Shown: positions 57,299 through 64,000 of the stretch, piece after piece
How positions within the stretch are numbered: the stretch's first letter is position 1
How the letters are laid out: every line of letters starts with the position of its first letter
Origin: Clostridium bornimense
GTDB lineage: Bacteria; Bacillota; Clostridia; Clostridiales; Clostridiaceae
Direction: 5' to 3'
DNA: 64,000 nucleotides
NCBI RefSeq assembly: GCF_018917145.1
Contig: NZ_JAHLOD010000009.1
Location: forward strand, 23,988 to 87,987
Position numbers and translations under genes: made by a program
The notes under the pieces: model-generated
Seen by the model: only the letters and a program-made list of their open reading frames with translations
Databases searched by the model: none
What the model was told of the DNA's origin: nothing

Positions 57299-59701
57299 TT
57301 ATTCAGCTAATTCAAGAATCCATTGTTGGCATAGGTGAGAATTATATTCCCATTGTTGAATATTTGCTTTTTTACTTTTGCTTGCATCTTTTACTTCTAT
57401 AACAGATTTGTTTTTTGAAATTTTAGTGTATATAACAAAGTTACCATTATCTAGACGTTTGAACTTGAATTGTTGGTTAGTAGCATCTTTATCAGTATAT
57501 AATGCTATGTTAGTACCATTAGCAGTTTTTTTGCCACTGACATCTACAACTTTATTTGCATTTCCAACTTGAGATACCATTTTATAATATCCATCACCAA
57601 CGCTTACTATTTTGAAAACTTGTGCAGATGCATCGTTAGAAGGGTGTTGTTGTATATTAGTATTATTAGCATAGTTGCCGTTTTTTACATCCATATATTG
57701 ACCACTATTTGCATTTTTAAGTCTATAGCATTTACCACTAGTAATTTTAGTTACAGTAGTTGAATTATTAGATGTAGAATTATTACTAGAGCTAGATGAA
57801 TCATTGGAGCTGTTAGAGTTACCTGCTAAATATATATTAGGCTGAGAAACCTTTGACATACCATTCCCTAAGAAAAAGCTTGTATGTGGAGGTTGATTAT
57901 ATGCAACATTTTGCCAAGCCACCCCTAATCTATATACATAATCATGCATCAATGTATGAATGCGATATTCAGTTATATCTGTTGTTGAATAAATCCTTAA
58001 TTCACTACTATCGTCAGTTCTCCAAATTATTTCTTCACGCCAATCTCCTAATATATCAGCCTGTAATACTGGAGTAGCCTTTGTACTATTATTAGCAGAG
58101 CATCCAGTAGCAGTTAGAAGTCTGTTTAATTTGTTATTTTTATAATCCCATTTATCTATTCTATTTCGATCTACTAATTCACGAGATAAGTCACCATCCC
58201 ACCATGCAGCAAAGTTTATAGAACCTGGAGTTGAAGAACTTATTTTTTTACCAGAAGAATTATATAAGCCTTGGCCTGATGCCCACATTTCTTCGCCTGG
58301 ATGAGTAGGATCTATATCAGCAGTAAGACCTCTACCTACATCAGTACCAGTTTTTACGCCCCAAAGTACTTTTCCGGTTTTTGCATCGCGAAGATCGAAT
58401 CCATATTTAGAAGTTTTTGATTCGTGTACTTGGAAAACTTCCAATCCATCATTATTAGGATCTAAATCTCCAACATGTAGAGCATCACCATGAGAAAGTC
58501 CTGTAGAATATAATCCTTTACCATTATCATCAATAGTGGCAGAACCAAAAATTATTTCATCTTTACCATCATCATCAACATCAGCTACACTTAAGCTGTG
58601 GCAACCACGATCTCTATAGTTAGAATTTGTTGAATCATCGGCAACGAATTCCCAATTCTTTGTAAGTTTGCCATCTTTAAAGTTATAAGTTGTTATAGCA
58701 GTCTTAGCATAATATCCTCTGCTCATAACAAGGCTTGGAGTTTTTCCATCTAAATATGCAACACCACCAAGGAAACGATCAACTCTATTACCATACTTAT
58801 CTCCCCAATCACTTACTTTACCTCTTTCAGGAGAAAAATCTATAGTAGATAAAGCTTTACCGGTGGAACCTTCAAACATTGTTAAGTATTCAGGACCACT
58901 TAAAACACGTCCTTTGCTATTTCTATAATCTTTACTTTTATCTCCAATATATTTTCCAGTACCGTCCTTTGTTCCATCTGCAGTTTTACATGCTACTTCA
59001 GCTTTACCATCGCCATCAAAATCATAAACTATAAATTGAGTATAATGAGCACCAGAGCGAATATTTACTCCTAAATCTATGCGCCATAGAAAAGTACCAT
59101 CCATTTTATAAGCATCGATATAAGTGTTTCCTGTATATCCATCTTGAGAGTTATCTTTACTATTAGATGGATCCCATTTTAATATAATTTCATATTGTCC
59201 ATCACCATCTACATCTCCTACACTACCATCATTAGCACTATAGCTATATTCTTCTCCAGATGGAGTTTTTCCATCAGCAGGTTTTTTTATTGGAATAGAT
59301 TTATATGGTGTTGAGGATACAGATACCTCAGATGTTCCATCCTGTTCTTTGTTGTTTATTACTGGCTTTATAGAATATTTAGAGTTTGTAGTTCCGGTCG
59401 TATCAAGATAATTGGTGCTATTAGTTATAGGTGAAGAATTGATTTTTTTACCATCTCTATATATGTTGAAAGAAATATTTTCACTATCAGTACCTAACAT
59501 TCTCCAACCAATATATACACCATTATTTACTTTAGTGGCTATAACACCACGATCTAAATACTCCATTTGTCTTGCTGTAGAAGTGGCAGCATAAACGTTA
59601 GTCTCTAATGATGAAAAACTTGCAATAGCTGAAGAGTTTAGAGTTAGAGCAATAGCAGTTGTAAAAGTTATTATAGTTTTAATAAAAGTTTTTTTTATCA
59701 C
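57299..59701 (-). CDS. secreted rhamnogalacturonan lyase (PL11) with C-terminal ricin-type carbohydrate-binding domain
   Basis: An 800-residue exported protein. A signal peptide ends near residue 39 (NVYAA). The main domain (about 42-625) opens ARQMEYLDRGVIATKVNNGVYIGWRML, typical of family 11 polysaccharide lyases (YesW/YesX), and contains repeated DxDxDG calcium loops (VGDVDGDGQYEI, DFDGDGKAEVA, VADVDDDGKDEI) of the beta-propeller. After a Ser/Asn linker (about 630-650) comes a ricin-type beta-trefoil (about 655-800) with NQQF and CQQW repeats. It cleaves the rhamnogalacturonan I backbone of pectin outside the cell. The start is GTG behind AGAGGTG. No transporter or other pectin gene is adjacent, so it stands alone. 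Confidence 0.93.
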   Translation of the reverse strand: MIKKTFIKTIITFTTAIALTLNSSAIASFSSLETNVYAATSTARQMEYLDRGVIATKVNNGVYIGWRMLGTDSENISFNIYRDGKKINSSPITNSTNYLDTTGTTNSKYSIKPVINNKEQDGTSEVSVSSTPYKSIPIKKPADGKTPSGEEYSYSANDGSVGDVDGDGQYEIILKWDPSNSKDNSQDGYTGNTYIDAYKMDGTFLWRIDLGVNIRSGAHYTQFIVYDFDGDGKAEVACKTADGTKDGTGKYIGDKSKDYRNSKGRVLSGPEYLTMFEGSTGKALSTIDFSPERGKVSDWGDKYGNRVDRFLGGVAYLDGKTPSLVMSRGYYAKTAITTYNFKDGKLTKNWEFVADDSTNSNYRDRGCHSLSVADVDDDGKDEIIFGSATIDDNGKGLYSTGLSHGDALHVGDLDPNNDGLEVFQVHESKTSKYGFDLRDAKTGKVLWGVKTGTDVGRGLTADIDPTHPGEEMWASGQGLYNSSGKKISSSTPGSINFAAWWDGDLSRELVDRNRIDKWDYKNNKLNRLLTATGCSANNSTKATPVLQADILGDWREEIIWRTDDSSELRIYSTTDITEYRIHTLMHDYVYRLGVAWQNVAYNQPPHTSFFLGNGMSKVSQPNIYLAGNSNSSNDSSSSSNNSTSNNSTTVTKITSGKCYRLKNANSGQYMDVKNGNYANNTNIQQHPSNDASAQVFKIVSVGDGYYKMVSQVGNANKVVDVSGKKTANGTNIALYTDKDATNQQFKFKRLDNGNFVIYTKISKNKSVIEVKDASKSKKANIQQWEYNSHLCQQWILELAE

Positions 59702-59908
59702 ATAATCACCTCTTTAATATTCAATAAATAAAACAAAAAAAGAAAAAAGTAGTACCAATATAATACATTAAAATACAAAATAATGCAAGAAAAGACAAAA
59801 AATACTCAAAGGAGGTAATGATAAACAATATTGACTTTTATATAATCTTTGATAAAATAAAATAAAGTAATTACTAATTTAGCTGAATGATATATAATAG
59901 TAATATAA

Positions 59909-60094
59909 TGAAAGACGCGTTGAAAAAGAGGAGTAGATATAAGGGACCTTGAAGAGAGATGGTGGGTGCTGCAAACCATTAGGAAATTTATATCGAAGGA
60001 ACTTTGGAGCGATTAAAAATAAAGTTGGGCTAGCTGCCAATAAGGGTGGAACCGCGGTAAAACCGTCCCTTAGATGAGCAGGTGGTTTTTTTGT
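59909..60094 (+). promoter_or_regulatory. glycine T-box leader of glyS
   Basis: The conserved T-box AGGGTGGAACCGCGG lies at 60043-60057. Upstream is a stem I with AGTAGA-type specifier-loop bases (59932-59937) and a likely GGA specifier (59998-60000) followed by A. The TGGA bulge fits a glycine tRNA with U discriminator. The distal part with CTGCAAACC is also visible. A terminator (AAAACC...GGTTTT with T-run, about 60059-60094) competes with the antiterminator, so uncharged tRNA-Gly should switch glyS on. The stem I is short, as in other glycyl T-boxes. Confidence 0.9.
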
Positions 60095-60128
60095 TTTTTG
60101 AAATAAAAAGTTTTAGGAGGTTATATTG

Positions 60129-61520
60129 ATGGCAGTAGAAAAGACTATGGATAAAATAGTAGCATTATGTAAAAACAGAGGTTTTGTATTTCCTGGATCA
60201 GATATCTATGGGGGATTAGCAAACTCATGGGATTATGGTCCATTGGGAGTAGAGTTAAAGAATAATGTAAAGAAAGCTTGGTGGAAAAAGTTCGTTCAAG
60301 AATCACCATACAATGTTGGTTTAGATTCAGCTATTCTTATGAATAGAGAAGTATGGGTAGCATCAGGACATGTTGGTGGATTTTCTGATCCATTAATGGA
60401 TTGTAAAGATTGTAAAGCTAGATTTAGAGCAGATAAGTTAGTTGAAGATCACATGACAGCGTCTGGAGTAGAAGTTGCATCAGCAGATGGATGGACAAAA
60501 GAACAATTAAAAGAATATATAGATAAGAATAATATAGATTGTCCTAAGTGTGGAAAGCACAATTATACAGAAATAAGACAATTTAATCTTATGTTTAAAA
60601 CATTCCAAGGTGTAACAGAAGATTCAGCAGCAGAAATTTATTTAAGACCAGAAACAGCTCAAGGTATATTTGTTAACTTTAAGAATGTTCAAAGAAGTGC
60701 TAGAAAGAAGATGCCTTTTGGTATAGCACAAATAGGTAAATCTTTCAGAAATGAAATTACTCCAGGAAACTTTACTTTTAGAACAAGAGAATTTGAACAA
60801 ATGGAATTAGAATTCTTCTGTAAACCAGGAACAGATTTAGAATGGTTTAAATATTGGAAAGATTATTGTTGGAATTTCTTATTAGGATTAGGAATGAATA
60901 CTGAAGCATTAAGAATGAGAGATCATGAACAAGAAGAATTAGCATTCTATTCAAATGCTACATCTGATATAGAGTTCTTATTCCCATTTGGATGGGGTGA
61001 ATTATGGGGAGTTGCTGATAGAACTGACTATGATTTAACTCAACATATGAATCATTCTAAAACAGATCTTCAATATCAAGATCCAGTAACAAATGAAAAA
61101 TATATTCCATATGTAATAGAACCATCTCTTGGAGCTGATAGAGTTGTTTTAGCATTTTTATGCAATGCTTATGATGAAGAAGAAGTATCTGAAGGTGATG
61201 TAAGAACAGTTTTAAGATTACATCCTGCATTAGCACCATATAAGGTTGCAGTACTTCCATTATCAAAGAAATTATCTGAAAAATCTACTGAAGTTTATAG
61301 TGAACTTGCTAAATATTTTGCTGTAGATTATGATGAAGCAGGATCTATTGGTAAGAGATATAGAAGACAAGATGAAATAGGAACACCATTCTGTATAACT
61401 ATAGATTTTGATACATTAGAAGATAATACTGTAACAGTAAGAGATAGAGATACTATGGATCAAGTTAGACTTCCTATTAGTGAAGTTAAATCTTATATAG
61501 AAGAAAAATTAATGTTTTAA
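60129..61520 (+). CDS. glyS: glycyl-tRNA synthetase (dimeric, eukaryote/archaeal-like type)
   Basis: A 463-residue class II synthetase. [20 protein letters not shown] marks the alpha2-type Gly[14 protein letters not shown] and CPKCGKHN are two CxxC pairs, probably zinc-binding. Motif 2 ([11 protein letters not shown]), [14 protein letters not shown] and motif 3 ([12 protein letters not shown]) precede the C-terminal anticodon-binding domain ([14 protein letters not shown] onward). Start at ATG 60129 after GGAGGTTATATTG. Controlled by the upstream T-box. Confidence 0.97.
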   Translation: MAVEKTMDKIVALCKNRGFVFPGSDIYGGLANSWDYGPLGVELKNNVKKAWWKKFVQESPYNVGLDSAILMNREVWVASGHVGGFSDPLMDCKDCKARFRADKLVEDHMTASGVEVASADGWTKEQLKEYIDKNNIDCPKCGKHNYTEIRQFNLMFKTFQGVTEDSAAEIYLRPETAQGIFVNFKNVQRSARKKMPFGIAQIGKSFRNEITPGNFTFRTREFEQMELEFFCKPGTDLEWFKYWKDYCWNFLLGLGMNTEALRMRDHEQEELAFYSNATSDIEFLFPFGWGELWGVADRTDYDLTQHMNHSKTDLQYQDPVTNEKYIPYVIEPSLGADRVVLAFLCNAYDEEEVSEGDVRTVLRLHPALAPYKVAVLPLSKKLSEKSTEVYSELAKYFAVDYDEAGSIGKRYRRQDEIGTPFCITIDFDTLEDNTVTVRDRDTMDQVRLPISEVKSYIEEKLMF

Positions 61521-61607
61521 TTGTATGATATGATCAAAAAGTTGTTAGTGAGCACTTTTGTTATGATATAAGGTAGGATTTAGTATATCTATATTAGTTA
61601 AAAAGAA

Positions 61608-61645
61608 AAAATCTGTCACTTTTCTTTATGTGACAGATTTTTTTT
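61608..61645 (+). terminator. terminator after glyS
   Basis: AAATCTGTCAC/GTGACAGATTT, then T-run. Confidence 0.9.
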
Positions 61646-62072
61646 ACTTAATAAATACTATTCAAAAAAGTAAATAACCAGATAGGGATGCATCTGGTTA
61701 TTTGGGGTTTGATCACGGGAATGTGTCAAATCTTTTTAAATTATGGGAATTTGTATCAAAGTTTTCTTGCGTTATGCTATTATAATACATTATTTGCAGT
61801 ATGTTTTCAACAAAAAAAATAATGTTTTTATATTCTGAAAATTCTATAAAATACTGTAAATACAGTAAAATAGCGCATGTAATTGTTTTCGATAAAAGTG
61901 AAATTTTTCAAAAGTATTGTAGAATTATGAAAATATATAAATATGTTATGAAAAATATTGATGTTTTTATATGAAAGTAAAAATACAGATGTAATTTATT
62001 TATAGCTGTTATAAATCAATGAAAATACATGATATAATTAATACAGAGTTAATTGTCAGGAGGATTAAGTTT
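61646..62072. other. gene-free stretch before murD with hairpin, direct repeats and palindrome
   Basis: AAATAACCAGAT/ATCTGGTTATTT (61672-61703) is a 12-bp perfect hairpin without T-run. Two similar blocks GGGAATGTGTCAAA (near 61718) and GGGAATTTGTATCAAA (near 61745) follow. TACTGTA-AA-TACAGTA (61852-61867) is a perfect 7-bp palindrome of operator type. I see no ORF with a ribosome binding site. Confidence 0.5.
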
Positions 62073-63449
62073 ATGAGAGAAGACTTTAGTAAGTTTAAGG
62101 AGTTTATAAAGAATAAAAATGTGGCAGTTGTTGGAATAGGTGTTTCTAACGTGCCTCTCATAAGATTTTTAGTTAGTTTAGGGGCAAAAGTCAGTGCGTT
62201 TGATAGAAAAAGTAGAGAGGCACTTGGTGAAGTTGGAAATGAATTTGAAACATTAGGAGTAAAATTAATTTTAGGAGAAGGTTATTTAGATAAGCTTACT
62301 GGATTTGAAGTTATTTTTAAGACACCATCAATGAGAATAGATTGTGATGCTTTAGTTAAGGCAAAAGAAGAAGGTGCATATATAACATCAGAGATGGAGG
62401 AATTTATTAGATATTGCAAAGGTACAATTTTTGCAGTAACAGGAAGTGACGGTAAAACTACATCTACTACATTAATATATAATATGTTAAAAGAAGAAGG
62501 GTATAAGACATATGTAGGAGGAAATATAGGAACTCCTTTATTTGCAAAGATAGAAGAAATCAATGAAGAAGATAAGGTTGTTTTAGAATTATCTAGCTTT
62601 CAACTTATGACTATTAAGTTACCTATGGACGTTGTAGTAGTTACTAATATTACACCAAATCACTTAGATATGCATAAAGGTATGGAAGAGTATATTGAAG
62701 CAAAGAAAAATATATTTAAATATCAAGATAATAGTGGATTATTAATATTGAATATGGATAATGATATTACAGCATCATTTGTTGGAGAAGAAAAAGGTAG
62801 ATTAAATAAATTTTCTGCTAAACAAATAATTGATAATGGAGCATATTATAAAGATGGAAGTTTATATGTAAATAATAAAAAGGTATGCGATAAGGATGAA
62901 ATAGTTATTAAAGGAATGCATAATGTAGAAAATTATTTAGGAGCTTTTTGTGCAGTATATGATTATGTTAGCATCGACACAATGAGAAAAGTTGCTACTA
63001 CATTTAAAGGTGTAGAACATAGATGTGAACTTGTTAGAGAAATTAATGGTGTTAAATATTATAATGATTCTATAGCATCATCACCTACAAGAACATTAGC
63101 AGGATTAAAGGCATTTGATCATCCTGTTATTTTAATTGCAGGAGGTTATGATAAGAATATACCGTTTGAACCATTAGCAGAAGAAGGGTATGAAAAGGTA
63201 AAAGCTTTAATTTTACTTGGTAAGACAAAAGAAAAAATAAACAAAGTATTTCAAGATGTTATTAAAGAAAAGAATATTTCATTAACAATATATATGGTTA
63301 ATACTATGGAAGAGGCAGTATTAAAGGCAAAAGAGATATCTAAAGCTGGAGATATTGTAACATTATCACCAGCATGTGCATCATTTGATATGTATCCTAA
63401 TTTTGAAGTAAGGGGAAGAGCATATAAGGATATAGTTAAGAAACTTTAA
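62073..63449 (+). CDS. murD: UDP-N-acetylmuramoyl-L-alanine--D-glutamate ligase
   Basis: A 458-residue Mur ligase adding D-glutamate to UDP-MurNAc-L-Ala. [17 protein letters not shown] (Rossmann part), [20 protein letters not shown] P-loop ([17 protein letters not shown]), [10 protein letters not shown], and the ligase domain with [17 protein letters not shown] and [13 protein letters not shown] are present. AGGAGGATT precedes ATG 62073; an upstream in-frame ATG at 62019 lacks a site and adds unrelated residues. Single-gene unit. Confidence 0.96.
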   Translation: MREDFSKFKEFIKNKNVAVVGIGVSNVPLIRFLVSLGAKVSAFDRKSREALGEVGNEFETLGVKLILGEGYLDKLTGFEVIFKTPSMRIDCDALVKAKEEGAYITSEMEEFIRYCKGTIFAVTGSDGKTTSTTLIYNMLKEEGYKTYVGGNIGTPLFAKIEEINEEDKVVLELSSFQLMTIKLPMDVVVVTNITPNHLDMHKGMEEYIEAKKNIFKYQDNSGLLILNMDNDITASFVGEEKGRLNKFSAKQIIDNGAYYKDGSLYVNNKKVCDKDEIVIKGMHNVENYLGAFCAVYDYVSIDTMRKVATTFKGVEHRCELVREINGVKYYNDSIASSPTRTLAGLKAFDHPVILIAGGYDKNIPFEPLAEEGYEKVKALILLGKTKEKINKVFQDVIKEKNISLTIYMVNTMEEAVLKAKEISKAGDIVTLSPACASFDMYPNFEVRGRAYKDIVKKL

Positions 63450-63470
63450 TTTCAGTATAATATATAGAGG

Positions 63471-63514
63471 ACTATAGTGGAAAAATGATTTTAATCAGTC
63501 TGCTATAGTTTTCT
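63471..63514 (+). terminator. terminator-like hairpin after murD
   Basis: ACTATAG (63471-63477) and CTATAGT (63503-63509) followed by TTTCT. Confidence 0.6.
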
Positions 63515-63562
63515 ACTATTTTTGATGAGATTAGAGAATATTAAAATATGCTAATAAAAATA

Positions 63563-63590
63563 TTGACAATAAATTTTAAGTTGATATAAT
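63563..63590 (+). promoter_or_regulatory. promoter of 5S rRNA-tRNA-Ile unit
   Basis: TTGACA (63563-63568) and TATAAT (63585-63590), spacer 16 bp, about 60 bp before the 5S gene. Confidence 0.85.
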
Positions 63591-63648
63591 AACTATTGTA
63601 GTAAATTTGAAAGAACAATAAGTTTTTTCATTGAAAGGAAACTAGCAT

Positions 63649-63764
63649 CTGGTGATGATGCCTCTAAGGGATACACCCGTTCCCATACCGAACACGATGG
63701 TTAAGCCTCAGAGGGCCGATGGTACTGCACGGGAGACTGTGTGGGAGAGTAGGATGTTGCCAGG
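63649..63764 (+). rRNA. rrf: 5S ribosomal RNA
   Basis: About 116 nt. CTGGTGATGATG pairs at the end with TTGCCAG. The conserved stretches ACACCCGTTCCCATACCGAACACG and GGAGAGTAGGATG-like (in two pieces here) are present. It has its own promoter and no 16S or 23S gene upstream in the window; murD precedes it. It may open a ribosomal operon that continues past the window or be a solitary 5S. Confidence 0.95.
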
Positions 63765-63771
63765 TAAAAAT

Positions 63772-63848
63772 GGATCATTAGCTCAGTTGGTTAGAGCAAC
63801 CGGCTCATAACCGGTAGGTCCGGGGTTCGAGTCCCTGATGGTCCACCA
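63772..63848 (+). tRNA. tRNA with CAT anticodon, probably tRNA-Ile2 (lysidine-modified)
   Basis: GGATCAT/ATGGTCC acceptor, anticodon loop CTCATAA between ACCGG and CCGGT, encoded CCA. The body is unlike the initiator and elongator Met tRNAs at 41 kb and resembles the Bacillus tRNA-Ile2 (CAU), including the ACCGGCTCATAACCGGT-type arm. C34 would then be the target of TilS. Certain as tRNA; Ile2 identity is inferred. Confidence 0.88.
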
Positions 63849-63849
63849 T

Positions 63850-63880
63850 AAAGCCACATTGCAATTGCAATGTGGCTTTT
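63850..63880 (+). terminator. terminator after tRNA-Ile
   Basis: AAAGCCACATTGCAA pairs with TTGCAATGTGGCTTT, perfect for 15 bp, then T-rich. Confidence 0.85.
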
Positions 63881-63894
63881 ATTGTTTAATGAAT

Positions 63895-63915
63895 ACCACA
63901 GGTTCGACCTGTGGT
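63895..63915. repeat. 9-bp perfect inverted repeat near window end
   Basis: ACCACAGGT, TCG, ACCTGTGGT. The remaining bases to 64000 hold no gene that I can support. Confidence 0.5.
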
Positions 63916-64000
63916 TCTAAAAAGCTTTTAGCTATACGTAGAAAATAAAAAACCTCCGATGTAAAATAATAGTAGGTTTGCCGACCAATACTATAAGTTA

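Noticed and set aside
63930..64000. Possible minus-strand terminator (AACCT...AGGTT) at the right edge
   Set aside because: The stem is short with a long loop and the gene it would serve is outside the window, so it cannot be supported.

Overview
The window looks like the chromosome of a low-GC, endospore-forming Firmicute, most probably Clostridium sensu stricto (cluster I). The reasons are very AT-rich DNA, strong AGGAGG-type ribosome binding sites, GTG/TTG starts, sporulation genes (spoVG, spoVT, spoIIE, yabP, yabQ), a glycine T-box, and a block spoVT-spoVB/murJ-mazG-hup-rqcP-yabP-yabQ-divIC-yabR-tRNAs-spoIIE-tilS-hpt-ftsH that matches Firmicute core gene order. I cannot name the species from sequence alone.

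Layout. 1-7.1 kb: two PHP-family phosphoesterase genes (the first cut by the window edge), a MATE exporter, a secreted TraB/GumN protein, a two-gene radical-SAM DNA-repair-like operon behind a LexA-box-like operator, and an ATC-hydrolase family protein. 7.1-15.6 kb: a type I-B (Cst1/Cst2, 'Tneap'-like) CRISPR-Cas locus with a degenerate repeat-spacer-repeat unit and its own terminator, a 48-residue HTH protein, cas6-cas8b1-cas7-cas5-cas3, and a 25-repeat/24-spacer array. No cas1, cas2 or cas4 is present. 15.7-23 kb: a divergent ClC protein, tRNA-Pro, murC, purR-spoVG-glmU-prs. 23.2-26.2 kb: panG-panB-panC-panD for pantothenate. 26.3-34.7 kb: a two-component system followed by a degenerate HtrA-like protein, then pth, mfd and a PrsA-type foldase. 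34.9-48.5 kb: the sporulation/division/tRNA-modification block, including seven tRNA genes in tandemly duplicated 358-bp units and a spoIIE promoter with Spo0A-box-like sites. 48.7-54.6 kb: fhs, coaX, dusB, greA-lysS. 54.7-57 kb: VanY-like and VanW-like cell-wall genes. 57.3-59.7 kb: a large secreted rhamnogalacturonan lyase on the minus strand. 59.9-64 kb: T-box-glyS, murD, and a 5S rRNA-tRNA-Ile(CAU) unit.

How it fits together. Most of the window is housekeeping: cell-wall precursors (murC, murD, glmU), CoA precursors (panGBCD, coaX), purine/PRPP metabolism (purR, prs, hpt), translation and tRNA modification (tilS with a tRNA-Ile2 candidate, pth, lysS, glyS, dusB), transcription-coupled repair (mfd, greA) and sporulation. 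The accessory parts are the CRISPR-Cas locus, the rhamnogalacturonan lyase, the ClC protein and the TraB/MATE region.

The most unusual signals are the miniature CRISPR-like RNA gene upstream of the cas operon (a CreA/CreR-like candidate), the loss of a canonical start codon in cas8, the HTH mini-gene at the head of the cas operon, the interference-only locus with an intact array, and the LexA-type operator on the radical-SAM pair. All positions and motifs were read by eye; no database search was run.
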